Shown here piece by piece: positions 1-12,630 of a DNA stretch of 64,000 nucleotides. Location of the stretch: assembly GCF_000003815.2 (NCBI RefSeq), contig NC_049981.1, positions 24,257,675 to 24,321,674 of the forward strand, in the 5' to 3' direction. Source of the DNA: Branchiostoma floridae (taxonomy: Eukaryota; Chordata; Leptocardii; Amphioxiformes; Branchiostomatidae). The translations under genes were made by a program, and so were the position numbers. The notes beneath the pieces were generated by a model. It was given only the letters and a program-made list of their open reading frames with translations. It was not told the origin of the DNA and searched no databases. Within the stretch, counting starts at the first letter, position 1. The number at the start of each line of letters is the position of its first letter.

Positions 1-383
1 ACCAGTAATGCATTGCCAAGTTAGTTGAAATTGCTGTCCAGGGCGTTTGTACGTGAGATTACGGCGCGGCAGGTAGGTGATCAACTGAAGAATGTATTGA
101 TTGTCAATGTATTACATGTAGTTATCGTCTCAATTTCCCTTGGCCATATTTCTTCCGTACAGTACATGTACGTTGAACCTACTTAACTGCTTGTAGCGTC
201 CTTCCAGAGGTGACTTACGTTAGTAAAGGTCAGTTATTGCGTCACAAGGGGAATCCCACTGTAATCCACCGACGCCACATCCAGGTGGACGTCATTACAG
301 GATAATGCCACTGAGAGACCATCCATGTGGCCTCCTGACGCAGGAAGCGTTATCATCCACATCTGCGAAATGTTCATGATTGG

Positions 384-590
384 ACTTGCGTTAAACTTGC
401 GTCACTGCGGGGTTCACTCATTCTGTTACTGTTTTGTTATCATCTCCGATTTTTTTACATAATTTAGATATTGCGTAATACGTAAAGCATGCATTAGAAG
501 ACGACACAAAAAGTAAGAAAATTCGTTCTTTATCTATGAAATTCGTTGAGTATCTTTCTAACCCCGCAATGACGCAAGCTTGACGCAAGT
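384..590. repeat. Short inverted-repeat (MITE-like) element
   Basis: Arms at 384-414 and 560-590 are inverted copies of each other with about three mismatches. The shared core is CTTGCGTCA-TGCGGGGTT. The roughly 145 bp between the arms is A+T rich and non-coding. The arrangement fits a small non-autonomous DNA element or a structural hairpin. I see no clear target-site duplication. Confidence 0.5.
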
Positions 591-1497
591 GCAGTTAGAG
601 TGCACCTGAAGACTTCGATTGTTCCGTCACAGTCGCGTTAACAAACTTTATAGGACAAGTTTCTATGGGGTTTGAGATAAGGGGTACGGTATTCACACAT
701 TTCTAGAGAAACATAAAAGCTAGCAGAATATAATTTCTTTAGAAGATTACAAACGTTATAATAATAATAAAGTAGAGGCATGCTTGGGTCATTAGTGATC
801 ATTTATGGAAATAAACCTTTTTTTTGTTTTCCATCTTGGGTCAGAACAGCAAAACCTGCATAGTGGACTACCACATTCATTCTGTTGTATGCAACTTTTG
901 TCCTCTTGAGGTCATGTAGCCATAAACCTTCGAAAACAATCCCAGTCAAACACTATTACGACGAGAAAATGCTTTTAGGACATACTCTCGATAGCTTTTG
1001 ACAACAGAAAAATCCCGTTAAAACTACAACAGATATCCCAGAACATGGAATGTGCGCCGAATTGACGAACAGCTTACATCGTCTCATACGTTGACGTACG
1101 TGTAATAGCATTATCGTGTCCCACACGTTGGTAGTGACGCACATGTTCAGCTGCAAACAGCCTGATGCAGGGTTGTGTCTGATACTAAACAAATGTTATT
1201 CGTCAAGAGTCGATTCATGTGGCAAGTTAACGTAGTTCTCGTTACCTGCCATGAAGTGTAGAAGGGCAAATTTGACGTCAGCAAACTTCGTGGATGTAGT
1301 TATTATTTACACTGAACATGCGGTCTCTGTGGTGTTTTGTACAATGCGTACTGATAACGTTATGTGTACACGAACTTCATATACAGATACAAAACTTACA
1401 CATAGACTCTCAGACTTGCACGCATTCACAGTCACACTAAAATTCACACGGGGACACAAACGTTATCACTCTCGATCGCTCCCACGCGCGCGAGCGC

Positions 1498-1602
1498 AGA
1501 CACACACACACACACACAGACACACACATACATACGCACAGAAGCACGCTCGCACACGCACACGAACGCACACGCACACACATGTGTGCGCTCACACACA
1601 CA
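1498..1602. repeat. (CA)n microsatellite, imperfect
   Basis: Imperfect CA/CG dinucleotide run interrupted by CGCACG blocks. Open frames on both strands here give only His/Thr or Cys/Val low-complexity peptides and are not genes. Confidence 0.85.
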
Positions 1603-3653
1603 TACATGCAAAAAAATCCCTATATCCTTTAACGAAATATTAGGATCTTTTAATTCTATCATGAATTATAACTGGATCAAATATAAGATATATTTACATT
1701 TGTAGTCCAATACATCATATTGCTAGACAAAGAGAGACTTTTCCTACACGTGTATCCAAAGAGAAGTACAATCATTCTTATAAATTATCTAAAATAAGTA
1801 TTCAGTAGATTTCCGAGCTTTATTCAAAGTTGACTGGTATTTTGCAGTTCTACTTTTCGGAATAATTAACAATTCTTCTATGCGCACATGTAGATCTCCT
1901 GGAAAATGTACTAATATAGAAAGTTAATACATGTTCAAGGTGACTCATGTCAAAATAACGATTCTGAATTATATAGGGCTTTTCAGACATGGTTTAGTTG
2001 CTTTGGCCACAAGCACAGCTAGATCCTCCAGAATACATTTTTTTCAGGGAATTTTTGCGCTGCTATTTCGACTTCTTTCATCGTTCCATGTACCGACCCG
2101 TATTTAGTGTAGATGTGAATTAACTCCGGTGTCAGAATCGATCTCACCACTGTACGTGGGGAGACTATCTACTCCCGCAGATGGATCAAGCGGATGTCCC
2201 CTAGCCGGGAGGTAATAGATTTAACGTTTGCCTGCCTCAGTCTCAAAGCTATGGAGGCTAAACAGTGTGAATAATATATCTCAAAGTAGTGTGTAGAGAT
2301 GTGAAATGTGTTTTGTCCTCTTTTAACGAGATTGTTCAAAGCAAGGTCATCAGACTACTCCAAGACTATTAACTTCCTGTGAGAAAGGAAAGGTTCTAGA
2401 CTTCTGTAAGAAAAAACTTTAAAGTATTGATTTTCTCGTCGTTAAATACCGAATTTGTTTGCAAAAGGATGACTAAGAATAAGGGAAACTTTGATATCCA
2501 ATTTTGGCAGGGAAGAAATGTGACATTTAGGTTATCTCAAACTTAAGATAATTGAGATAAAGCCGCACAAACCCCTTGTTTTGAAAGTAACCTTTATCTT
2601 TAAGAACACACATCATTGCATAAGGTACAAATTCAGCCACCTGACACTAAATGAAATATCTTAACACACGCAAAACCTTCGTCACGCTTAGGCCTAATCT
2701 CATGAAGAAACACAACCTTGCCGCATGTTTTCAACCATACTTAAATACAGGGTTTCGTTTGGCAAAACTTTACGACGATAGTCCGTGTACATTTGTACTT
2801 CGCATTATTTTGTAGACTTTTTAGACCGAGTGCAGCACAAGTATCCTGGAGATTGATAATGCCGCATTCGTTTTATATGGCTGCAGTCCTCTTAGTGGGT
2901 AATTCAAGCGCCAGACAGGGATTACATGTCTCTTTGCAGTACATTTTAGAGGACCATGTGTCAGGAAATAGATATACATGGGAGAGCCAGTAGAGGGCAT
3001 TAAGACTGCCTGGTGATTTGTTTTACTGTGGTCACGTATACTTGAAATTCACAACAGCAGAGCAGAACAGCACGAAATAAATAAAGTATCCATAAAATAG
3101 AGATTGGATAACCCAAAGTTTTACTCTATAGTTACAGATTATCAATCAAGAGACATATATGACAGCAGGTCTACTTCCGTCTTTGATCTAAATAAACGTG
3201 ATGTTTCATTGTAAGACTCGACACTTGAATACGGCGTAACATAGAGCGATACGCGAACGACATTAGGGGGTGTTTGTTTCGTGGTTACTCAATAAAAGGA
3301 CTTTATATTCTTCTTTGTAGAATCCATAGTTCAAGTATACATCGAATCTATTTATACTATACTGAAGATGCAGTGGGGGTATTGGGTGCCATGTTATCGT
3401 CTATAATTTTACGTACCTGCAGTTGGCTTCAGTTGTGCAGGTCAAATGCTGTGAGAGGTGAAGAATGGACACGAATATGAATGCATTTCTTTTAGGGCCT
3501 CTAAAATACCATGGTATATTACATTGTCACCATTTACTATGTTGTATAATGTGCTTTATTGAGAACCAAAAAAACAAAGAGAGCAGCTAGTCCCGTCAGC
3601 CTACCGATAACCGCTGTGCGCGTGGGAGGAAATCTCTCTCAAAAAAAGAATAT

Positions 3654-4508
3654 TTTAAAGGGGAGTTCCACTCCAGAAGCGAGTGTTATTTGATGATATT
3701 TTTGAGGTACAAATGCACCCGACTTTTCGCAAAGTTACGTCATTTGTCTTTTATATTCGATATTTGTTAACAATCCTTTTCTAAATCCAAGTGCACTGTG
3801 CCGTATATGATTTTGCCACTTCCGACACACTTTCTCGCTGACAGTAGTTGAAATAAGCTTGACAGAGTAGTCAATTGACTATCACATATTTAGGGAGATA
3901 CAAAAAAGTTTGAAGACTATCTCATCTTGAAATAGAGAGATTTGGGAACTTAGAAGTTAGAAATAGGTTGACGTAAAATGGCGTCTAACACAATTTCTGT
4001 CAGTGGTAGACAAAAACGGTAGAGTGACTATTCGGACATGTAGGAAGGTACACAAAAAGTTTTAAGCCTGGCGACTCTTAGAATACAGAAATTTGGTTTC
4101 TTTTATGGACCATTTTGCGATCTAAAAAGGCTTTTTTTAATCTATACATCGACAAATTACTACAGAATGACCCACAAATAATGATTGAAACGTGTTGGCT
4201 GGCAGTTTTGATGCCGTTTATTAACACGCAGTAAATAAAAAGAGTGATCCTAAAACATAATTGTATCGAAAATTTCACTAGTATTAACCGGTACCTGTTC
4301 CCTTGGTCGAAGTTACGTCCTCCCCCACCAGCGCAAAATTGGAAGGGTCCTCAGGGGAATTCAAGAACTGGTTTGATACAATGTTGGCCCTGCGTTTATA
4401 GGCTTCAACTTGTGGTAAATTTGACCAAATAAACTTGATTTAAGCATCTAATTATCTATTCTCTGAGGAGTTTCAATACTCGCTTCTGGAGTTGAATGCC
4501 CCTTTAAA
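3654..4508. mobile_element. Terminal-inverted-repeat element, about 855 bp
   Basis: The left end (3654-3687) and right end (4475-4508) are inverted copies of about 31 bp, beginning TTTAAAGGGG and containing CTCCAGAAGCGAGT. The interior is A+T rich with no transposase-like frame, so this is a non-autonomous DNA transposon. It ends only 6 bp before the TTAA-flanked element that follows. Superfamily is not assigned. Confidence 0.65.
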
Positions 4509-4514
4509 GATGTA

Positions 4515-5493
4515 TTAACCCTCAAACACCCGAGTGGGGTCCATTTGGACCCCAGGCGTACATTTTGAAGTGCAATTTCAACATTTTTGATCTGAAGAAA
4601 AAAACCTTCCGTGACTTTGTCAGTCAATATGTATTACACCTCCTCCTAAGTTTTCGCAATGATTGGTATAATAATGTGGAAATTATAAAGAAAGTTTGTG
4701 TTCAGTTCCTCTGGGGTCCAAACGGACCCCAGCAAAAATGTGCAGTTTTTAAAACAAACTTTGGAGGCTAACTCCTTAACCACTTACAGTATGAATACCA
4801 AACTTTCAGACAATAATGAAAATGTAAATTGGAATCATCACAAAAATTTCTGGGTCATCAACATGTAATGTGACGACATTATGACGTCATTTGCCTAATC
4901 GGGGCGGCCATCTTGGATTTTGACCAATGACGTCATGAAATTAGCATAAATTATAAATTTTAAGTCATGAAAACTGCATTGAATTTCATAGAATTTAATT
5001 GTTGTCAGAAAACAGGTGCAGTTTACCAAGAAAACCTTGTTAATATTGAAATTGTCAAATTTTGGCAAAAATATGCCTGTTAGAATATGGTTGCCATGGC
5101 AACCCCAAAAAATGATAAACTTACTTTATTGATAAAAACGTTTGCAAACAATATTTCGTGATAAATTACCAAGTTTCGTAGCTTTAGCTCTAGCCGTTCA
5201 TGAGTTATGCGACATAAATGTTGCTGAGGGCCTCAAAATTCCCCTATCTGGTGGGAATAGGTTTAGTGCAAAACGTGGTCCTTCTGAACTTTTGCATAAA
5301 TTAAGATAATGAGTTGGAATTAGCACCACCTTAACATCTCAAAATCTTCCTCTTACATTAACGAAGCAATGTATATATAATGCTCGCCGATAAAACATGG
5401 TACTGAGATTTTATGAACAAAACATTTTGGGGTCCGTTTGGACCCCACTCGGTCATTTTAGTCGCAAAAAAAGGTCGGGTGCTTGAGGGTTAA
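4515..5493. mobile_element. piggyBac-like non-autonomous element (TTAA flanks)
   Basis: The element is flanked by TTAA on both sides (4515-4518 and 5490-5493). Its termini are inverted: TTAA-CCCTCAAACACCCGA at the left and TCGGGTGCTTGAGGG-TTAA at the right. A TTAA duplication with CCC...GGG ends is characteristic of the piggyBac superfamily. A palindromic motif of the form TGGGGTCC-NNN-GGACCCCA occurs three times, at about 4534-4554, 4711-4732 and 5428-5448. The outer two form a second, subterminal part of the inverted repeat. No transposase frame is present. Confidence 0.7.
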
Positions 5494-5773
5494 TGTACGG
5501 TTCTATGATCGGTACTGTGGTAACACGAGAGCAGTGTACAAGTACTCCTAATATTGATTAACAATCTTTTTTTATGTGAGAGTTTGATTTAATACTACAG
5601 CCATCAGGCATCATCTACTGGCGTAGTGAATGACTTTTGACAATAATAAAAAGTAAGGAAAGGGCCGTTTGACATTTGAAAGTCGGTCATGAATCCGATA
5701 TTCCAATTCCGCCATCCGTCCGCAGAACGCATTTGGCGATAACCTTAAGCTCTTAAAAATGAGCTACAGCCAA

Positions 5774-5805
5774 ACACACAAACACACACACAGACACACA
5801 CATAA

Positions 5806-5851
<46 letters not shown>

Positions 5852-5880
5852 CCCCCCCCCCCACACACACACACACACAA
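5774..5880. repeat. (CA)n microsatellite with poly-C insert
   Basis: A CA dinucleotide run interrupted by about 14 consecutive C residues near 5851-5864. The open frames over it on both strands are low-complexity artefacts. Confidence 0.9.
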
Positions 5881-6350
5881 ACAAACAAAAATATACATCT
5901 TCGATTATATGATTGTATATATCTATTTATATGATCGCAAAATCCAACCAAAAAGAGAGGTTGATTTTACATAAAACAGTCCCGGTCCTTGTGATTTGAC
6001 AGATCAATATTTCCGGTGGTTGATTGATATACAAATAAAGGAACTCTTTTTACCCAACGGTTACCATTTTCTCTATTCTTGCCACGTTTCGGTGACCGTC
6101 TGTCACCTTGTGCAGGGCAATTCTGACTGGTTGACATTGTACAACAGGAGAGATGTCGCTGCTAACAGTTCAGATGTGGTCACAAAACGTATTTACATTT
6201 GTAGAGACAGCTTTATGTAGAATATTTACAATGCAGTCCCAAACGCAAAGGAGTGTAATCCGTCCATATACAGTTGTCAATTATCAGTGAAATTGATGTA
6301 TCAGATATATCTACTACTGGAAAATACTGCCCCACACGTTACTGAGTCTA

Positions 6351-6369
6351 TACCCCCCCCCCCCCCCCT
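6351..6369. repeat. Poly-C tract
   Basis: About 17 consecutive C residues after TATA. A similar tract, also preceded by TATA, lies at about 9458-9474. They may be repeat tails or simple-sequence expansions. Confidence 0.8.
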
Positions 6370-7179
6370 CATCTCGGTTCATGACTGGAGTATACTTCCT
6401 AATCCATACAGCCTCCTTTATCCTATCACCTTATTTCAAAACTCAGAAGAATGACGCTAACATTAGTCCCCCTGTCAGCTTTCTTGGAATTGCAGATACC
6501 TACGAATCCGGAGACTTGCACATTCGTTACAGGCTGTTATTACGCACCATTTGCGAATGATGTCACCCGTAGAGTGCCTTGTCTAGTGATGTATTGCGAC
6601 CGGAAATAAACCCCACGTCAAACAATTTCACGGCTACGATGCCCTTTGATGGCATTTGCACTCGGTATAGGTCAACCCATAAACGTGTTTTCAATTATAT
6701 GGTTGTTAAACCTCGTTTGTGGAGTAGATGAAGGTCAAAAGGGTGTTAGATCACCATGCTTTCTCCCGTCTTTGAGAAGAAACATGTGGCTCATCCCTTA
6801 CAAATGACTCTAGTAACGAATAATTTGGCAAAACAGAGATACATGTTTTGTCTCTCCTTGGCCTACAACGGAGATGTTAATTAGTCATGTAACAAATTGC
6901 TGCAACGTCGAGGTAGTATTTTACGTTGACATGGTGAGAGAAAATAGGGCTGCCTTATCTTATCATTATGCACCAGGTAGGCTGTTTCTTTCAATGCTTG
7001 GGCGAGATGAGCTACGCAGTATGAGATAATTGTGCTCACTAACTCAGCTAGGACTTAGTATTAGCTTTGCAGAAATGAATTAAATTGCACGTGACTAAGC
7101 GGACTACATTTCTACTTCGCTCATGATTGGTGCCTGCCAGTGTCCCGGAATTGAAAACGCTCCTAATTATGTATTCTCG

Positions 7180-7612
7180 GTAGAGACAGCCGGCTTCGCG
7201 TAAACATTATACGCCGTCAGTCGCTGCCGCCGCCGTCATCTAGCTACTCTATCTGATGTATACCGGCGCGGTGCAAAAACTACAGTGTGTGTGATATTAG
7301 CCACAGTCGCGGTCAGCACAACGCAGCCACCATGGGGATGCTTCGGGGGTTGCTTTTAGCCGAATCCATTCCATGCTAGAGCTCTCCGTATAGGTGGAAC
7401 ACACACAAATACAGAAGGGAAAGCATATATTAGGGTGACCGGTATCTCAGGTTGCTATATGAGGCCAAGCTGGTGGTTGAGCAGTTTTACACACACGGAA
7501 GAGCGCGGGGACGTGCCCAGCGTGTGAGCAGCTCAGCTACAGCGGTGTAAACTACCTATGGCGCTAAGACAGCACGTCTAAGCAACCCGGACAAGAGAGC
7601 AACACCCCATCG
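7180..7612 (+). promoter_or_regulatory. Candidate promoter and 5' leader exon (for the GPRIN-like gene?)
   Basis: This segment is visibly more G+C rich and CpG rich than its surroundings (CCGCCGCCGTC near 7226, GGCGCGG near 7265). It ends in a good splice donor, CATCG/GTAAGC, with the last exonic base at 7612. A short open frame in optimal Kozak context (GCCACCATGG) runs 7332-7379 and encodes 15 residues before TAG. The next strong plus-strand acceptor joined to a long coding frame is at 17298/17299. I infer that this is the non-coding first exon of that gene, in line with vertebrate GPRIN genes, which have a 5' non-coding exon and a single coding exon. The transcription start is not identifiable and the link is unproven. 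Confidence 0.35.
7332..7379 (+). other. Short upstream ORF with ideal Kozak start
   Basis: ATG at 7332 lies in the context GCCACCATGG, followed by 14 further codons and TAG. It lies inside the putative leader exon. If that exon is transcribed, this frame could lower translation of the downstream coding sequence. It may also be fortuitous. Confidence 0.3.
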
Positions 7613-10600
7613 GTAAGCTCTCAGATTCATGTGCATGCTTATACATACCATACAGTTTGCTATTGTGACTTATGCTTGTTTATGAAAGGAATGCATTTGA
7701 ATGTGCAAAATACCATACACATAATGCGCATGTAACAATTTGGTTTGTTAGCAAAATACTTGGAAAAAACATTGTGAGAAGATCTTCCATATTTTGAATA
7801 TTTTAGAAAGGAGAAAGGATGTTAATGGTAATTTACGATCATTTCTATTTGTTGGCATATATGACAAATGACGTATGATAAATTTGCACTTTTAATTCAT
7901 TTCAACCGTTCAGCTTTGATTAACAGCAGTATCATTATTAATACCCAGCAAGGTGTTTTGAAGAACAACTCCACTCATCTTGTTTCAGTACATGCGTTAC
8001 AATTTGCTGCCATATAACATGTTAGCTCTTCTGCATCGTTGAGTTTTAAGAATGGTCTCCCACGCGACATCTGTCTGGTGATATTGCTACAGACAGACAT
8101 ATCACGTCATGTATCGATATCCCAGATGCAGTTTCCTATATGGCCACATGGGTCAACGGGCTGTATGGCCATGTCTAATCACATATGGCTATTCATTTTC
8201 TGATATCAGGCACCTCCCTTACTCGAAAAATATATCATGTTCGATTACAGTGTAACAAATTGCCCCTGTGTCTGAAGAAGTGACCTTGATCTGCCATGAC
8301 CTAATTGCATACAAATCATACTGCAAAACGCACGTCGTGGCTGTCTCTGATAGCTAACGATTGTAACTCAGGGCGACGAGCTTTCATTTGTTAATCAACA
8401 TGGAAAGGTGCAAGACACAGTGGTGAACTCCAGCAATCTGCCACTGTTAGCATTACTACTGCAAAATTGAAATTAAAACTGACGATGATAAATGCAAGCG
8501 CACTAATGAATAATTTTACGGCAGTTGAGTTGAATGTGCAGATGGAAGAAAAATGTCGCCTGTATAAGGTTGTCTTCATTAATGCCTAACGAAGCCCTAG
8601 AAGATGATCAGAGAGAGTAGGTAATTTGACTTTGGGCTGAGTGGGTTTATTAATTCCGCGACTTCACATACATGACAGCCCACTGTGTTGAGATGGACCG
8701 GTGTATCGATTGTGTGTCCCTTGTGTCGATCTAACACGTTAGCTCAGATCATCACCCACTCGATTAAGGACGTAATAAATACAGTTAGCGTGTGGGGCAG
8801 TTGGCAGTTCGTCGTAGTTAATGAAAGGCGGTATATATCCATTTTGCTACCAGCTGCAACGCTTACAACTGATTTGCAAAGATTTGGAATATACAGTATT
8901 GGCCACATTACTAAGACGAAATGATAAGATTATGCTAAAGACAGCAAAATTTTTGTGGTGAGTTTGGGTTCCAATACAATTGCACAACTGTAAATATCTT
9001 TCAAGATTTCATTGTTGTTGTAGGCTTACCATATGTTTTACTGCTTGGCATATATATATATTTATATGATTGACTCAGCCAGACAGCTACCCATCAAATT
9101 TGTATTGCATCAGACCTAAAGCCCAGGGTCTCCCCCAGGCATGATATCTGTGGTCATGCAATATTACGCAACAATGATATGGTTGTTTTGCGTTGTAATG
9201 ATACATTATGCTTGGAGATGTATATATTGAACTGTCCCTGATCATTAAATATGCAATAATGTACTATTCTTTTCTTCTTGTCTATATTCTTGGGTCCAAA
9301 TTGTCATTGCTTTCTCTGCAAGAATTGCATTTTCAATAGCTATTCATGTCTTTGTGACCATAAAAATTGAAAGCAATTAGTGTTCCAAAATTGTAGCCCT
9401 GCATTTAATACGGATGCACAAGGTGGCAGAAATAGCATTACATGCAAATAGCGTTATACCCCCCCCCCCCCCCCTTCCACACAACACAGCACTACGTTTA
9501 AAGATTCAGATCATGCTCACTACCTGGCCATGGGATAACACGGCATGCTAAAGTCCTGTGGGGTTTGTGGATGTGAACTGTGGTATTTAGATAAGATGGT
9601 CCTGGCAGAGTGATCTATTTGACACAAGGTCCATCACCTGGTAGATTATTGTTTACATGAATATGATAGTGTTGTAAGGAGTGTATATTTTGTTTTAATG
9701 ACTTCTACAAGGTAACTCAGATATTTTCTTTTCTAATCTATCCTTTCCATAGCCACTTCTCATATAGCTAGGTTGCTTCTAGATGCTGACTTTTTTATAT
9801 ACCATGTAAAATGTACACAATCTCATAACTGTAGTTTGATGTGTTAGTTCTCTAGACAATTGCAAAGCATTGACTGTGGTCTTGTTCATGTAAATAATGT
9901 TTGCAGCTTTGAAGAATGTATCCTGATAAGATTGCATTTCATCCTTATCACAGTTCATGCGTTTTATCTCAGCCATACTTCACGTCTCTACACCCACGCA
10001 TTGCGTGCATTACATCACTCCACTTGCCACTCTGATATATAGCGCTACCTCACGTAACTTTACAATCCTCCCATGCTAATTGCTAAACTAATCCACTGAA
10101 GGGTTGGAATGACTTGTAACATTCATCATATTCCTGTTCGTGCACGAGGGAATGTAAAAAAACACTCAAGTATATATCATAAATCTTCATTTTAGCAAGC
10201 TTAACATTTAATACATCGCTTTACAATAAGAAAGCCATCTATTTTAGTTACTGCATTCGTATTCCCAAAATATACGTTATTTTCCAACTGAAAATAAGCG
10301 AAAATTCTTTCTCTTAAGCTGCATGATTCCTCGCATGGAATTAGGATTGCAACAATTTACAAACACATGTGCGTGTATAACATTATGTATCACTTCGATG
10401 AACGTCACTGTGCTACATAGCCATTCGATACACAACCCTAATGTATCTAATCATTTATCAAATGAATCACTTATCTTTGGTATCATGCATGACTTCCTCT
10501 AATAGATTGTTAATTGCAAGATCGATGGGGAGGAATTGAATTTTTTGACGTGGCCAATCTGGTCTATGTAATGAAGAATTTTTCATCCCCAAAAGATTGG

Positions 10601-10619
10601 ACGTTGACGTCGATTGATA

Positions 10620-10910
10620 CGCAGAAGACGCAGTTCGTTCCCCGGTAAGGAGGTTCCCATGCATCCGCCAGGGGTACTGTTTTTGGTTGTGTATTGTGTG
10701 CTCACACCAATACCTAAAGATGCTTTGGTAGATTTGCATGAAATTCGCTATATGAGTAGTTGTTGAGAGATATCAAAGAGAAATGCTGGTTTTGGGCTCC
10801 CTAGCAACATTTTCAGGTACTGCAGCATTGCTGGTCGACGCCCACATTTGAATCATTGTGTTGTAGTCCATGGGCAACTAGTCATTGGCGACAGCCGTTC
10901 CTGAGTAGTA
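10620..10910. repeat. Diverged interspersed repeat, copy 1
   Basis: Shares several short blocks in the same order with 14130-14380: AAGGAGGTT, then GGGTACTGTTT, then GGTACTGC. The copies are old and strongly diverged. I cannot name the family. An alignment of the two intervals would confirm or reject the relationship. Confidence 0.4.
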
Positions 10911-11660
10911 ACCCTTCATGATAGATACATGTAGATAGTGTTAAGCTGATTCCTGGCCCCTTTCACTTAGGGATATTATAAAGACACTGACACACACACA
11001 TCTCACGAGTCAGTCCCGCACGTGTGTATTCACTCAAGGTCGCTCCACACAGCACATTCCAGACCCGGACTGTTCCATTCGTGAGGGGGGTAAACTATCC
11101 TAAACTAAGAAAACTAACAAATAGCTGGGTCTTATTAAGGAATTAGGGAAGCGGAGAACCATTTTAGATACAGTGAAAAAGATATTATGCCTTAAAGTAC
11201 ACAAGGAATTTATATAAGGCTGTAGATTTTAGAATTTCGATTACTTAGCTAGATGATGATGATGATATAACACACATAAATTGATTAGATCTATTTATCC
11301 TGCGACTTTTTATACTTCTGTCACATCAATATTGTAAACATATTGCTCTGCTTGGCGTCCAATAATTTCCAACGAGAGCACAGGAGCATAACCCACACTA
11401 AGTCTTATGAAATTATATCTCCTTTTAAGTTTGTATTGAGAAACCTGAAAAGGATACAATGCTTCCACAGACCATGCATGGCTTGTTCATAACCATTTGC
11501 TTTAAATGCTCATAAATGTGAAGTGGCCACTGTGTTGTACGAAAAACACAATTATATCTAATTCATTAATATTCACACTGTTTTAAACATAAATAAAAGT
11601 AAAGCTATGTTTGCATATTCTTACGATAGTAGCATTGTCCCTCGAATCCAGGCGAGTTAT

Positions 11661-12630
11661 AGGGGAGATTGGAATCCAGGAGGATTCGGAATCCTCCTAG
11701 GGGAGATTGGAATTCCAATCTCCCCTAGGGGAGATCAGAATTCCAATCTCCCCTAGGAGAATCTGGAATCCTCCTAGGGGAGATCGGAATTCCAATCTCC
11801 CCTAGGGGAGATTAGAATTCTTCTGGAGTTCTAGTGGGATTCCAATCTCTCCTAGGAGAGATTGGAATTCTACCAGGATAATCTTTGAATCTACCATGAA
11901 TGGATTCGAAGTTTCAAACAATGCAACAAAGGATTTATAATTATTTCTAAGAATAAATCATCATATCTTATGCTTTATATCTAACACTTATCATTTTTGC
12001 TGACAATCTAAGGTTAAGAATACTTCTCTATAGTGTAAAATAGCACATTATCCTATACTATAGCTCATTAAACATCACATTTTCAAACATTTAGTAATAG
12101 AGGAGAATCCAGAATTCTACCAGGACAATCTTTGATGTTACCAATAATCAGAGTGGATGAAATTGTTTTGGAAAGTAGACTGAATCATTTGAGTCACTAA
12201 CTCATAATTATATAATGGTATGCCAATGTCACCAATATGTAAATTAGCACATTTGCATATGCCATTATAAGTTAGTGACTCCATACTTTAGAGGTCATAT
12301 TCCGATCAAAGCCTGCAGTTCAAAATTTGGCAAAATTAACAGTTATTGAGTACATTTCAACAGTCAGACTTCAGTGTAGTTAACATTGACATTGCAGTAG
12401 AACGACAGAAGAATTCCAATGTCCCCTAGGGGAATCTGGAATGCCCCTAGGGGAGACTGGAAATACAGAAGAATTCCAATTTCCCCTAGGGGAGATTAGA
12501 ATTCCAATCTCCCCTAGGGGGATTCAGAATCCTCCTAGGGGAGATTGGAATTCTGATCTCCCCTAGGGGAGATTGGAATTCCAATCTCCCCTAGGAGGAT
12601 TCCGAATCCCCCTGGATTCCAATCTCCCCT
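11661..12630. mobile_element. Foldback element with long repetitive inverted arms
   Basis: The left arm (11661 to about 11880) and right arm (about 12410-12630) are inverted copies about 200 bp long. Each arm is built of roughly 30-bp units in which palindromes centred on GGAATTCC alternate with palindromes centred on CCTAGG, so the arm is self-complementary at two scales. The A+T-rich middle holds a further inverted repeat at about 12193-12285 (GAGTCACTAACT arms). There is no coding capacity. This resembles foldback-type transposons whose termini are arrays of short repeats. Confidence 0.7.

Larger units (their letters stand above)
1..7140. other. Intergenic region, no gene recognised
   Basis: I see no coding region in this stretch that I can support. 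Open frames are short and either lie over CA/GT microsatellites or lack any family signature. It contains microsatellites, poly-C tracts and three inverted-repeat elements that are listed separately. Exons of a gene lying off the left edge cannot be excluded. Confidence 0.5.

Noticed and set aside
1444-1662. Open frames over the CA repeat on both strands
   Set aside because: They encode only His/Thr or Cys/Val low-complexity peptides created by the microsatellite. The same holds near 5745-5974 and 32784-33066.
4565-4771. 68-codon frame inside the TTAA-flanked element
   Set aside because: It spans the subterminal palindrome and shows no DDE or other transposase feature. The element is non-autonomous.
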